Below are positions 1-7,597 of a stretch of 38,954 bases of DNA, piece by piece (the first letter of the stretch is position 1; every line of letters begins with the position of its first letter). The position numbers and the translations under genes were made by a program. Source of the stretch: Hydrogenophilaceae bacterium (lineage in GTDB: Bacteria > Pseudomonadota > Gammaproteobacteria > Burkholderiales > Thiobacillaceae); contig JANJWO010000054.1 of the NCBI GenBank assembly GCA_024709485.1, positions 1 to 38,954 on the forward strand, read 5' to 3'. A model generated the notes under the pieces. It ran no database searches and was not told the origin of the DNA. It saw nothing but the letters and a program-made list of their open reading frames with translations.

Positions 1-1185
1 GATGAACTTGGTGTACATGAACTGCCTGAGGAAGCTCCACACCCCGAACATCACGCGCTTGGCGTGGCCGGGGTAGGCTTTCTTCATGCTGACCACGGCC
101 ATGCGGTAGGAGCAGCCCTCGGGCGGCAGATAGAAGTCGGCGATCTCGGGAAACTGCTTTTGCAAGAGCGGCACGAACACCTCGTTCAGCGCCACGCCGA
201 GGATGGCCGGCTCGTCCGGCGGCTTGCCGGTGTAGGTGCTGTGGTAGATCGGGTTGCGCCGCATGGTGATGCGGTCGATGGTGAACACCGGGAACTGCTC
301 GACCTCGTTGTAGTAGCCGGTGTGGTCGCCGAACGGGCCTTCCGGCGCCATTTCATTGGGATGGAGGTGGCCTTCGAGCACGATCTCGGCGGACGCCGGC
401 ACCTGCAGCTCGGAGCCGAGGCATTTCACCACTTCGGTCTTGGCGCCGCGCAAGAGACCGGCGAACTGGTATTCGGACAATGAATCCGGCACCGGCGTCA
501 CCGCGCCGAGGATGGTGGCGGGATCGGCGCCGAGCGCCACCGCGAGCGGGAAAGGCTGGCCGGGATGGGCCTGCTGGAACTCGCGGAAGTCGAGCGCGCC
601 GCCGCGGTGGGCGAGCCAGCGCATGATGACCTTGTTCGGGCCGATGACCTGCTGGCGGTAGATGCCGAGGTTCTGGCGCTTCTTGTGCGGGCCTTTCGTC
701 ACCACCAGGCCCCAGGTGATGAGCGGGCCGGCGTCGCCGGGCCAGCAGGTCTGGATCGGCAGCTTCGCCAGGTCGACGTCCTGGCCTTCCCATACCACGT
801 CCTGACAGGGCGCGCTGCCGACTTCCTTGGGCGCCATGTTCAAGACCTGCTTTAGCACCGGCCACTTTTCCCAGGCGTCCCTGAGGCCCTTGGGCGGTTC
901 GGGTTCCTTGAGGTAGGCGAGCAGCTTGCCGATTTCGCGCAATTGCCGCGGGTCTTCCTCGCCCATGCCCAGCGCCACGCGGCGCACGGTGCCGAACAGG
1001 TTGGCCAATACCGGAATCGAATGACCCTTGGGCTTCTCGAACAGAATGGCCGGGCCTTCACGCCTGAGCACGCGGTCGCAGAACTCGGTCATTTCGAGGC
1101 GCGGGTCGACCTCGATCGGCACGCGTTTCAGCTCGCCCATGCTTTCGAGTTGGGCGATGAAGTCGCGCAGGTCCTTGTATTTCAT
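1..1185 (-). CDS. ubiD: UbiD-family decarboxylase (3-octaprenyl-4-hydroxybenzoate carboxy-lyase), 3' end outside window
   Basis: This gene encodes the prenylated-FMN-dependent decarboxylase that removes the ring carboxylate of 3-polyprenyl-4-hydroxybenzoate in ubiquinone synthesis. The first 395 codons are present without a stop, so the C-terminal part (about 100 residues compared with the roughly 490 usual) lies beyond base 1. The N-terminus [10 protein letters not shown], the MRWLAHRGG block and the motif MAPEGPFGD (residues 279-287, which carries the conserved acidic Glu and Asp) are typical of UbiD. The ATG at 1185-1183 overlaps the TGA of rfaE2 as ATGA, so translation is probably coupled. 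It is the last visible gene of the leftward yraN-SIS-dolP-rfaE2-ubiD operon. The partner flavin prenyltransferase UbiX is not in the window. The family call is firm. The exact substrate follows from family membership and from its being the general UbiD type. Confidence 0.95.
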   Translation of the reverse strand, partial: MKYKDLRDFIAQLESMGELKRVPIEVDPRLEMTEFCDRVLRREGPAILFEKPKGHSIPVLANLFGTVRRVALGMGEEDPRQLREIGKLLAYLKEPEPPKGLRDAWEKWPVLKQVLNMAPKEVGSAPCQDVVWEGQDVDLAKLPIQTCWPGDAGPLITWGLVVTKGPHKKRQNLGIYRQQVIGPNKVIMRWLAHRGGALDFREFQQAHPGQPFPLAVALGADPATILGAVTPVPDSLSEYQFAGLLRGAKTEVVKCLGSELQVPASAEIVLEGHLHPNEMAPEGPFGDHTGYYNEVEQFPVFTIDRITMRRNPIYHSTYTGKPPDEPAILGVALNEVFVPLLQKQFPEIADFYLPPEGCSYRMAVVSMKKAYPGHAKRVMFGVWSFLRQFMYTKFI

Positions 1186-1676
1186 GAGCGGATTTTTTCG
1201 ATGAGCGCGGTGGTCGAGCGCTGGAAGGCAAAGGGGATGGAATGCACCTGGCCGCCCCAGCCCATGACCTCGGGCGCGCCGACGATGCTGTCGACCGGCC
1301 AGTCGCCGCCTTTCACCAGCACGTCGGGGCGCAGGCCGAGGATGAGCTCGCGCGGCGTGTCCTCGTTGAAAGGCACCACCAGCGACACCGACTCCAGCGC
1401 GGCGAGCACGGCCATGCGGTCGGCCAGCGGGTTGACGGGGCGGTCGGGCGCCTTGTTCTGGCGGCGCACGGAGTCGTCCGAATTCACGCCGACCACCAGC
1501 GAAGCGCCGAGCGCGCGCGCCTGTGCGAGATAGGTGGCGTGGCCGCGGTGCAGGATGTCGAAGCAGCCGTTGGTGAATACCAGCGGGCGCGGCAGTCGCG
1601 CCGCCGCTTCCGATGCGCCGCCGAGCACGATCTTGTGCTCGAAGGCGGGCGGCGGATAGGGCGGCTGCTTGCTCAC
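1182..1676 (-). CDS. rfaE2: D-glycero-beta-D-manno-heptose 1-phosphate adenylyltransferase (RfaE2, stand-alone HldE C-terminal domain)
   Basis: This 164-residue nucleotidyltransferase transfers AMP to heptose 1-phosphate to make ADP-heptose for the lipopolysaccharide inner core. It has the family's nucleotide-binding segment [13 protein letters not shown] (HxGH at residues 43-46), followed by the VGVNSDDSV and LVKGGDW blocks and the C-terminal STT motif. Only the cytidylyltransferase-like half is present. The kinase domain (RfaE1), fused to it in E. coli HldE, is not next to it. Two genes upstream lies an SIS-family isomerase of the GmhA type, which would supply an earlier step of the same pathway. 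The gene ends by overlapping ubiD by four bases. The call is confident. Confidence 0.93.
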   Translation of the reverse strand: MSKQPPYPPPAFEHKIVLGGASEAAARLPRPLVFTNGCFDILHRGHATYLAQARALGASLVVGVNSDDSVRRQNKAPDRPVNPLADRMAVLAALESVSLVVPFNEDTPRELILGLRPDVLVKGGDWPVDSIVGAPEVMGWGGQVHSIPFAFQRSTTALIEKIRS

Positions 1677-1689
1677 GCGGCTACGGGGG

Positions 1690-2265
1690 TCAGTCGATGT
1701 ACTCGAACAGCTTGACCACGCGCGTCACGCCGGCGGTGCTGGCCGCGATCTTGCCGGCGGCTTCGCCTTCGTCTTTTTTGACCAGCCCCATCAGATAGAC
1801 CACCGCGGCCTCGGTGACGACCTTGACGTGATTGGACTGGACCGCGTCGCCCTTGGCCAGGCGCGCCTTGACCTTGGTGGTGATGGCGGCATCGTTGGCT
1901 GCGGAAGTGTAGGAGGTGACGCCGGCGACGGCGGTTTCGTTGAAGACCCGGGTCACGCCGGGGATGGCCTTGACGGTATCGGCGACCTTGGCGCGGGTCG
2001 CTTCGTCCGGCACCTGCCCGACCAGCAGCACCTGGCGGTTGTAGCTGACGGTGGACACGCTGACGGCTTTTTCCGGGAAGGCTTCGCGCAAGCGGTTCAG
2101 GGCGCGCAGTTCGATTTCCTGGTCTTCCACCACGGCGCCGGCGCTGCGGCGATCGTCGGCGACCACCACGGCGGTGGCGGCGCCGCCCACCACCACGGCC
2201 GCGCAGCCGTGCATCAGGGGCAGGGAGGCCGCGAACAGCGCAGCCCAGGCGAATTTCTTCATCAT
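1690..2265 (-). CDS. dolP: DolP/YraP-like lipoprotein with two BON domains
   Basis: This is a 191-residue predicted outer-membrane lipoprotein. The N-terminus [11 protein letters not shown] is followed by a hydrophobic stretch and a lipobox-like MHGC with Cys21. Two BON domains follow, roughly residues 45-115 (around [15 protein letters not shown]) and 125-191 (around [12 protein letters not shown], ending VKLFEYID). E. coli DolP has the same length and layout and helps maintain outer-membrane integrity. The order yraN, SIS gene, dolP next to rsmI matches the E. coli yraL-yraN-diaA-yraP neighbourhood. The start chosen overlaps the stop of the upstream SIS gene as ATGA. A longer reading frame runs on upstream through the SIS gene but has no family support. 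Confidence 0.88.
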   Translation of the reverse strand: MMKKFAWAALFAASLPLMHGCAAVVVGGAATAVVVADDRRSAGAVVEDQEIELRALNRLREAFPEKAVSVSTVSYNRQVLLVGQVPDEATRAKVADTVKAIPGVTRVFNETAVAGVTSYTSAANDAAITTKVKARLAKGDAVQSNHVKVVTEAAVVYLMGLVKKDEGEAAGKIAASTAGVTRVVKLFEYID

Positions 2266-2849
2266 GTCTCGACTCCCAACAAGGCACTGTCCACGGCGTC
2301 GCACAGACAGTGTATGGTTAATAAGTGCACTTCCTGTATGCGGGCGGTGGAATCCGCCGGCACGCAGATAAGAACATCGCGCGCGCTCAATTGTTCCGCC
2401 AATTTGCCGCCGTCGCGCCCGGTCAGCGCGATCACGACCATGTCGCGCGCGCGCGCGGCTTCCGCCGCGGCCACCACGCTGGGCGAGGCGCCGCTGGTCG
2501 AGATCGCCAGCAGCACGTCGCCCGGCTGGCCGAGCGTGGTCACCTGGCGCGCGAACACCTGCTCGTAGGCGAAGTCGTTGGCGATCGAAGTCAGGATGGA
2601 GGTGTCGGTGGTGAGGGCGATCGCCGGCAGGCCGGGGCGATCGAGTTCGAAGCGGTTCACCATTTCCGAGGAGAAATGCTGGGCGTCGGCGGCCGAGCCG
2701 CCGTTGCCGCAGGACAGCACCTTGCCGTCGCGCAGGATGCACTGCAGGATGTGGTCGGCCGCGCTGGCGATGGCGGGCGCCAGCAATTCCGCCATGTCCA
2801 GCTTGAGACGGGCGGATTCGTTGAAGTGGCCGATGATGCGTTCGATCAT
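2262..2849 (-). CDS. gmhA: SIS-domain protein, sedoheptulose 7-phosphate isomerase (GmhA/DiaA family)
   Basis: This 195-residue sugar-isomerase (SIS) domain protein begins [12 protein letters not shown] and has the [12 protein letters not shown] phosphosugar-binding motif and the STSG and ALTGRDGG blocks. By position (between yraN and dolP) it matches E. coli DiaA, the DnaA-binding replication protein. By sequence it keeps the residues I recall as catalytic in GmhA: Glu62 in HFSSEM and His175 in RIQEVH. As I recall, E. coli DiaA has no acidic residue at the Glu site. With rfaE2 two genes downstream, an isomerase role in heptose synthesis is the better reading, though a DiaA-like role cannot be excluded. 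The gene overlaps dolP by four bases. Confidence 0.87.
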   Translation of the reverse strand: MIERIIGHFNESARLKLDMAELLAPAIASAADHILQCILRDGKVLSCGNGGSAADAQHFSSEMVNRFELDRPGLPAIALTTDTSILTSIANDFAYEQVFARQVTTLGQPGDVLLAISTSGASPSVVAAAEAARARDMVVIALTGRDGGKLAEQLSARDVLICVPADSTARIQEVHLLTIHCLCDAVDSALLGVET

Positions 2850-2880
2850 GAGGGTAAATGGCGAGCCGGATTGCGCCCGA

Positions 2881-3231
2881 TTATCCCATATCCTCGAACG
2901 CCGACTTGATCCACACCGGTGCGCTGTCCTGGTCGAGGGTCACCACGTCGAAGCGGCAGGCGGGGGTGCGCGGCAGCGTGGCGAGGTAGTGCCGCGCCGC
3001 GGCGATGATGCGGCGCTGCTTGGCGACAGTGATGCTCTCGGCGGCGCTGCCGAAATCCTGGCGGCCGCGGCTGCGCACTTCCACGAACACCAGGGTGTCG
3101 CCGTCCTGGGCGATGAGGTCGATCTCGCCCTGGCGGCAGCGGTGGTTTCGCGCCAGTATGCGCAGGCCGGCGGCGGAGAGCAGGGTTTCCGCGCGGTTCT
3201 CGGCGAATTTTCCCAATAGTTGCTTCAGCAT
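2881..3231 (-). CDS. yraN: UPF0102 family protein YraN
   Basis: This small endonuclease-fold protein (116 residues) is of the UPF0102 family, whose function is not established. The core motif [21 protein letters not shown] (about residues 35-55) has the D-(E/D)xK-like arrangement of the PD-(D/E)XK nuclease superfamily. The start used is the ATG at 3231-3229, giving [13 protein letters not shown] three codons upstream is possible, and no clear Shine-Dalgarno sequence precedes either. The reading frame stays open much further upstream, but that part lies inside rsmI on the other strand. It is the first gene of the leftward operon and its start is only 16 bp from that of rsmI. Confidence 0.88.
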   Translation of the reverse strand: MLKQLLGKFAENRAETLLSAAGLRILARNHRCRQGEIDLIAQDGDTLVFVEVRSRGRQDFGSAAESITVAKQRRIIAAARHYLATLPRTPACRFDVVTLDQDSAPVWIKSAFEDMG

Positions 3232-3247
3232 TTGCGACAATACCGAT

Positions 3248-4096
3248 ATGAATAGAGCGCCTTTAATGCCGGGATTGTATGTGGTCGCCACGCCGATCGG
3301 AAATCTGGGCGACATCACGCTGCGCGCGCTCGAGGTGCTGAAAAGCGTGGACCGCATCGCCGCCGAGGATACCCGGGTGACCGGCCAGTTGCTCGCGGCG
3401 CTGGGCATCCGCAAGCCGCTGCTGTCGGTGCGCGAGCACAACGAGCGGCAGGGCGCGGAAAAGCTCATCGGCAAGATCGCCGCGGGCGAGGCCGTGGCCT
3501 ATGTCACCGATGCCGGCACCCCGGCGATTTCCGACCCCGGCGCGCTGCTGGTGCAGGCCGTGCGCGAGGCCGGCTTTGCGGTGAGGCCGCTGCCCGGCGC
3601 GAATGCCGCCGTCGCCGCCCTCTCGGCGGCCGGCTTTCCGCCCGGGCCCTGGCTGTTTTACGGTTTTCTTCCGCCGAAGACGAAAGCGCGCCAGGACGCG
3701 CTGCGCGATCTCGAACGCATGTCCTGCGTGCTGGTGTTTTACGAGGCGCCGCATCGCGTCCGCGAAACCCTCGCGGATCTGGCCGGCGTGCTGGGCGGCG
3801 AGCGGCGCATCTGCATCGCGCGCGAACTCACCAAGCAGTTCGAGGAGATCGCCTGCATGCGGCTCGAGGCGGCGGCGGCCTGGCTGGATGCCGATGCCTA
3901 CCGCGAAAAGGGCGAGTTCGTGCTGATGCTGGCCGGCGCGGCGCAAGCCGCCGCCGACGCCGGGGAAGCGCGGCGCGTGCTGGAGGTGCTGCTGCAGGAG
4001 CTGCCGGTCAAGCAGGCGGCCAAGCTGGCCGCCCAGATCTCGGGGGAGAAGAAAAACCTGCTCTACGACATGGCGCTCGAACTCAAGGGCAAATGA
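3248..4096 (+). CDS. rsmI: 16S rRNA (cytidine-1402-2'-O)-methyltransferase RsmI
   Basis: This 282-residue tetrapyrrole-methylase-fold enzyme 2'-O-methylates C1402 of 16S rRNA using S-adenosylmethionine. Diagnostic motifs are LYVVATPIGNLGDIT near the N-terminus, AAEDTRVT, VTDAGTPAISDPG, PLPGANA and FYEAPHR, with a C-terminal segment ISGEKKNLLYDMAL. I chose the ATG at 3248 (MNRAPLMPGLYVV). An ATG six codons later is also possible, and no strong ribosome site separates them. It diverges from yraN, and its stop lies two bases from the stop of the convergent DUF302 gene, leaving no room for a terminator between them. Confidence 0.96.
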   Translation: MNRAPLMPGLYVVATPIGNLGDITLRALEVLKSVDRIAAEDTRVTGQLLAALGIRKPLLSVREHNERQGAEKLIGKIAAGEAVAYVTDAGTPAISDPGALLVQAVREAGFAVRPLPGANAAVAALSAAGFPPGPWLFYGFLPPKTKARQDALRDLERMSCVLVFYEAPHRVRETLADLAGVLGGERRICIARELTKQFEEIACMRLEAAAAWLDADAYREKGEFVLMLAGAAQAAADAGEARRVLEVLLQELPVKQAAKLAAQISGEKKNLLYDMALELKGK

Positions 4097-4098
4097 GC

Positions 4099-4554
4099 CT
4101 AGCGCGCTTCGCGCACCTCATCGAAAATGGCAGCCAGGTCCTTTTCCCAGCGCATGAAGATCGGCTGCAATTCCGGTTCGGGGTAAAACTCGGCGAGCAC
4201 CCCGGGGCGCGCGGTCGAGATCAGCGTATTGTCGCCTTCCGCGAAAATGGCGACCGAGATCGGCAGGTAGGGAATCAGATCCGGATACTTCCCGCTCAGC
4301 ATGGAAACTTCCGCGGGCTTGCCGAAAAACACGACCCGGTATTTGTCGGTCTTGTAGCCTTTGGCGGTCAGGCCGATGTCGACGCGCTGCACGCGGGCCA
4401 CCGTGTAGCCGTGACGCACGATCGCGTTCTGCAGGGTTGACATGGTTTCCTCGAAATCCTGCCCGGAACGCGCAATCAGCATTTCATCCGCGGCGGCCAG
4501 GGGGGCGGCCAGCGCCAGGACGGCCACCAGCATGAAGCGGAACAGGGTTTTCAT
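4099..4554 (-). CDS. Secreted DUF302 domain protein
   Basis: This 151-residue protein has a predicted signal peptide (MKTLFRFMLVAVLALAAPLAAA, cleavage near residue 22) and a single DUF302 domain over about residues 30-150. DUF302 has no established biochemical role. The start at 4554 overlaps the TGA of the upstream cytochrome-DUF302 gene as ATGA, so the two are probably translated together and act in the same compartment, the periplasm. This copy has neither a haem motif nor any cysteine that I see. The function is unknown; a partner or sensor role with the upstream cytochrome is inferred only from the overlap and the shared domain. Confidence 0.85.
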   Translation of the reverse strand: MKTLFRFMLVAVLALAAPLAAADEMLIARSGQDFEETMSTLQNAIVRHGYTVARVQRVDIGLTAKGYKTDKYRVVFFGKPAEVSMLSGKYPDLIPYLPISVAIFAEGDNTLISTARPGVLAEFYPEPELQPIFMRWEKDLAAIFDEVREAR

Positions 4555-5597
4555 AGCGCGGCCTCCTCCATGATCGACTTGTACATGTTGGTCACCTGGT
4601 CGCACATCTCATTCAGTTCCGAATTGTTGAAGATCCGCGACAGGCGCTTGGGGTTGGCGACCAGCATTTTCACCTTGCCCTCGCGCTCGACCACGGTTAT
4701 GCGGCACGGCAGGAACAGGCCGACGCGCGGGTCGGTGGCCAATGCCTGGTTCAGCAATCCGAAATTGCAGAAATACACGATATGCTCGGCCGGCGCCTCC
4801 TGGCCTTCCGGCACCAGGCCGGACTCGAGCTTCTGCTCGCGGATGAACACGAAGTTGTTGTTGCCGATGGCGAGCTTGATGTTCTCGACGGTGGTTTTGA
4901 GGTCGTGGGGCGAGTCCATGCTCAAGATGGCGGAGTCGGTTTCGAGTATTGTTGCGCTGCCGGCCAGGGGCGCGCGCTCGAAACTGCGAACAAACGCCAC
5001 GACGTCGTTCAAGTCCCGGTCGCTGAAGCCGCGCTGGCCGAAGGCCACCATCGGCGTGCCTGCGCGGCCTTTGGCCAATGTCGTTTTGATGAGGGCGTCC
5101 TTGGCCGAGGCGAGGAAACCCGGATTGTGCAGGGCCGGCGGCATGATGGGGAAATCGCGCGGACGCGAGAAAGTCACGCCGGTGCCGTGGCCGCCTTCGC
5201 CGTTGGCGCCGTGGCAGCCGGCGCAGTGTTTTTCGAAGAGGCTTTGGCCGCGCTTCACATCGCCCTTCACCGGCGCGGCGCTGTAGATGGGGGGCTTGCC
5301 CTGGTACCAGGAACGCAGGTGGCGAATGATGGCCTCGACCTCGTCATGCTTCAGCTGGGAGAATGCGGGCATGACGCGCCCCGGGCGGCCCAGGCGTATG
5401 GTTTGGCGCAGGTAGTCGTCGTCGACCGTGGCATGAAAAGAGGGCAAGGAAAGCGGAATGCCGATGCCGCCGTTGCCGGCCTCGCCGTGACAGGCGGCGC
5501 AGTTCTGGGCATAGAGCTTGGCGCCATCGGGCGCCGCGAGGGCCGCGGCGCTTGCGAAGCCAAGCAGGATGCCTGAAAGGAAAGAGAGTTTCAGCAT
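4551..5597 (-). CDS. Dihaem cytochrome c fused to a C-terminal DUF302 domain
   Basis: This is a 348-residue exported protein. A signal peptide (about residues 1-22, MLKLSFLSG...ALA) precedes a first class I cytochrome c domain with CAACH at 33-37 and a likely Met76 ligand (GRVMPAF). A second domain has CAGCH at 125-129 and likely Met183 (GTPMVAF). Residues about 225-348 form a DUF302 domain (ATILETDSAIL to NMYKSIMEE). It probably carries electrons in the periplasm. The ATG at 5597 is preceded by GAGGAGG at good spacing. A promoter-like pair lies 40-70 bp upstream, and a second DUF302 gene follows with an ATGA overlap. The haem motifs are certain; the electron-donor or acceptor identity and the role of DUF302 are unknown. 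Confidence 0.9.
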   Translation of the reverse strand: MLKLSFLSGILLGFASAAALAAPDGAKLYAQNCAACHGEAGNGGIGIPLSLPSFHATVDDDYLRQTIRLGRPGRVMPAFSQLKHDEVEAIIRHLRSWYQGKPPIYSAAPVKGDVKRGQSLFEKHCAGCHGANGEGGHGTGVTFSRPRDFPIMPPALHNPGFLASAKDALIKTTLAKGRAGTPMVAFGQRGFSDRDLNDVVAFVRSFERAPLAGSATILETDSAILSMDSPHDLKTTVENIKLAIGNNNFVFIREQKLESGLVPEGQEAPAEHIVYFCNFGLLNQALATDPRVGLFLPCRITVVEREGKVKMLVANPKRLSRIFNNSELNEMCDQVTNMYKSIMEEAAL

Positions 5598-5638
5598 GCC
5601 GCCTCCTCGGTATGGGGACAACAATATCAACAAATACT

Positions 5639-5666
5639 AATATACTCGCGCGCGCCCAGGAGTCAA
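5639..5666 (-). promoter_or_regulatory. Predicted sigma-70 promoter for the cytochrome-DUF302 operon
   Basis: On the minus strand TTGACT (5666-5661) is followed after 16 bases by TATATT (5644-5639). The expected start of transcription is near 5632, about 35 bases before the cytochrome ATG at 5597. This rests on sequence match only. Confidence 0.6.
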
Positions 5667-5694
5667 GAAGACGGGGCGCCGGCTTTGGTTATAC

Positions 5695-5734
5695 TGGCAG
5701 GCAAGCGCTGCAAGCTTGCAGCGCTTGCCTGCCA
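5695..5734. repeat. 40-bp perfect palindrome between divergent cytochrome and pyrC genes
   Basis: Twenty bases (TGGCAGGCAAGCGCTGCAAG) are followed immediately by their exact reverse complement, centred on the AAGCTT at 5712-5717, with no spacer. It lies between two divergent genes, so it is not an ordinary terminator for either. A TATACT sequence at 5690-5695 abuts its left edge. Possible roles are a dispersed repeat, a dimeric regulator site or a cruciform; the sequence does not decide among them. Confidence 0.9.
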
Positions 5735-5798
5735 CAGCATAGTGGCTTTTTGCATGAATGCGCGATGAAAGATTTCAACGAATGAACCGGATCAAGCT

Positions 5799-6833
5799 TT
5801 GGATCGAGTGATCCTGACCCGCCCCGACGACTGGCATTTGCATTTGCGCGACGGCGAGGCCATGAAAAGCGTGCTGCCCGATACCGCGCGCGCTTTCGCG
5901 CGCGCCATCGTCATGCCCAATCTCAGGCCGCCCGTCACGACGGTGGCCGCCGCCCGCGCCTACCGCGAACGCATCCTCGCGGCACTGCCCGCGGGAATGC
6001 GTTTCGAGCCGCTGATGACGCTGTACCTGACGGACAAGACGCCGGCCTCCGAAATTCGCGCGGCCAGGGAAAGCGGATTCGTGCAGGCGGTCAAATATTA
6101 CCCGGCGGGCGCCACCACCAATTCCGACTCCGGTGTGACCGAGTTGCGCAAGGCCTATCCCGCCATCGCCGCCATGGAGGAGCACGGCGTGCCGCTGCTG
6201 CTGCATGGCGAGGTGACGGACCCCGAGGTTGACGTGTTCGACCGCGAGGCGGTGTTCATCGAGCGCCACCTGACGCAGCTGCTGCGCGATTTTCCCGGCC
6301 TCAGGGTCGTGCTGGAGCACATCACCACCAAGGGCGCGGCGGAGTTCGTGGCCGCGGCGCCGGCCAACGTGGCGGCCACCCTCACCGCGCACCATCTGCT
6401 CTACAACCGCAACGCCATGTTCAAGGGCGGCATGCGTCCGCACTATTACTGTCTGCCGGTGCTCAAGCGCGAGGCCCATCGCGAAGCGCTGCTTGCCGCA
6501 GCGGTGTCCGGCAATCCCAAGTTCTTCCTCGGCACCGATTCGGCGCCGCACGCCCAAAGCGCCAAGGAAGCCGCCTGCGGCTGCGCCGGCATCTACACCG
6601 CGCATGCCGCGCTCGAACTGTATGCGGAGGCGTTCGAAGCGGCCGGGGCGCTCGACCGGCTGGAGGCCTTCGCCAGTTTTCATGGCGCGGATTTCTACGG
6701 CCTGCCGCGCAACAGCGAAAAGATCGAACTGCGCCGGGAAACCTGGACCGTGCCGGCCAGCCTCGCCATGGCCGATCAGCGGCTCATTCCGCTGCGCGCC
6801 GGGGAAAGCCTGGCCTGGCGCCTGGCAAAATAA
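5799..6833 (+). CDS. pyrC: Dihydroorotase PyrC (class II)
   Basis: This cytoplasmic zinc amidohydrolase interconverts carbamoyl-aspartate and dihydroorotate in pyrimidine synthesis. It is 344 residues, the usual size of the E. coli type. Metal-site residues are all present: HLH at 13-15, Lys99 (the lysine that becomes carboxylated, in [12 protein letters not shown]), His136 (LLLHGEV), His174 (LEHITTK) and Asp247 (GTDSAPH). The only start giving a full N-terminus in this frame is TTG at 5799; GTG at 5808 would lose three residues. The frame is closed by a TGA at 5766, and no strong Shine-Dalgarno sequence is visible. Two tiny overlapping reading frames (5765-5785 and 5782-5811) run into the start. 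A stem-loop follows the stop codon. Confidence 0.95.
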   Translation: MDRVILTRPDDWHLHLRDGEAMKSVLPDTARAFARAIVMPNLRPPVTTVAAARAYRERILAALPAGMRFEPLMTLYLTDKTPASEIRAARESGFVQAVKYYPAGATTNSDSGVTELRKAYPAIAAMEEHGVPLLLHGEVTDPEVDVFDREAVFIERHLTQLLRDFPGLRVVLEHITTKGAAEFVAAAPANVAATLTAHHLLYNRNAMFKGGMRPHYYCLPVLKREAHREALLAAAVSGNPKFFLGTDSAPHAQSAKEAACGCAGIYTAHAALELYAEAFEAAGALDRLEAFASFHGADFYGLPRNSEKIELRRETWTVPASLAMADQRLIPLRAGESLAWRLAK

Positions 6834-6853
6834 CGGCAGGCTTTCGCCTGCCG
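6834..6853 (+). terminator. Stem-loop directly after pyrC
   Basis: CGGCAGGC, a TTTC loop and GCCTGCCG form an 8-bp stem starting one base after the pyrC stop. There is no T-run after it, so factor-independent termination is doubtful. A second 9-bp stem (6859-6867 with 6879-6887) follows at once. Confidence 0.45.
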
Positions 6854-6932
6854 AAGCCCGCGGCGTTGCGCCCCGGGGAACGCCGCGACAGGGGATTCGC
6901 GGCGGGGAGGAAGCAAATCCGCAAGAACGCGG

Positions 6933-7103
6933 TCAGCGCGCCTGGCGCGGTTCCTTGTCCTTGTTGATCGGGATGACATTGGCCTGGGCCGCCGCGGCCC
7001 TGGCCTGCTCGCGCCGGATCCGGGCAAAGGTCTTGGCGATATTGGTGTTGCGGGCCGGCACGTATTTGAAGCCGGGGTCCAGCAGTCGGGTGGGCTTGTG
7101 CAT
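6933..7103 (-). CDS. Small hypothetical protein (56 residues)
   Basis: A 56-residue basic protein, MHKPTRLLDPGFKYVPA..., with a helical, Arg/Ala-rich middle (RIRREQARAAAAQ) and no signal peptide or membrane segment. I do not recognise a named family. The start at 7103 is preferred over upstream ATGs at 7112 and 7127 because AAGGAG stands 9 bases before it; the 7112 ATG would touch that ribosome site. Its neighbour upstream on the same strand is another small protein with an equally good ribosome site. The coding call rests on the ribosome site and the ordered composition; the function is unknown. Confidence 0.6.
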   Translation of the reverse strand: MHKPTRLLDPGFKYVPARNTNIAKTFARIRREQARAAAAQANVIPINKDKEPRQAR

Positions 7104-7190
7104 GGGTGACATCTCCTTTCCGGGCATTGCTGCTCATTCAAGGCGCCGTTACGCGATCGGTATCCGTGGCGTGCCGGGGAGTCGGGAAGG

Positions 7191-7484
7191 TCAGGGAAAA
7201 GCCGGGACGGTCACCGGCCGCGGATTGACCCCGGCGCGCGGAAACAGGAGGGCCGTCAGGCCGGCGGGCACGCCGATGCCGCCGCCGACCGCCAGGCCGG
7301 TTTCGGCGCCGCGGACGAAGTCGCTTTTTTGCAGGACGGTCGTTTCCTGCCAGCCTTCCAGGGGGATGCCGTCCTGCGCCGGCACATGAATGTGGCCATG
7401 TTCGGTGCGCGCGAGCAGCAGCTCATCGCGGATGCGGCGGGCGCGGGCAACATCGGAAACCATGAAATACAGCCGTCTTCTCAT
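7191..7484 (-). CDS. Small DUF1269-like protein, probably truncated at its C-terminus
   Basis: This 97-residue protein starts MRRRLYFMVSDVARARRIRDELLLARTE and is followed by a glycine-rich segment (GLAVGGGIGVPAGL, about residues 64-77). The N-terminal pattern resembles betaproteobacterial proteins with a short alpha/beta head followed by a glycine-zipper membrane hairpin (DUF1269-like), which as I recall are longer. Here the frame ends shortly after the first glycine-rich segment with a proline-rich tail (NPRPVTVPAFP), so the second membrane segment appears to be missing. AAGGAGA stands 7 bases before the ATG at 7484. It may be a real short form or a decayed gene. The family assignment is from memory of the pattern and is moderate. 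Confidence 0.6.
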   Translation of the reverse strand: MRRRLYFMVSDVARARRIRDELLLARTEHGHIHVPAQDGIPLEGWQETTVLQKSDFVRGAETGLAVGGGIGVPAGLTALLFPRAGVNPRPVTVPAFP

Positions 7485-7585
7485 GTTGGTCTCCTTTCGA
7501 CTGGATACCACGATCAGAACGATTGCGGGAGCCGGAACGCGGTTCCTGAATATTCTTCTTAGCAAGCTTTGGCGGCGAAACAACT

Positions 7586-7591
7586 TATAAT
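7586..7591 (+). promoter_or_regulatory. -10 element of rnpB
   Basis: TATAAT lies seven bases before the predicted 5' end of the RNase P RNA at about 7598. I see no convincing -35 element at standard spacing. Confidence 0.65.
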
Positions 7592-7597
7592 TGAGCC

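Noticed and set aside
1690..2742. 350-residue version of the BON protein starting inside the SIS gene
   Set aside because: The extra N-terminal part is an Arg-rich shadow of the SIS gene; the lipoprotein signal begins at 2265.
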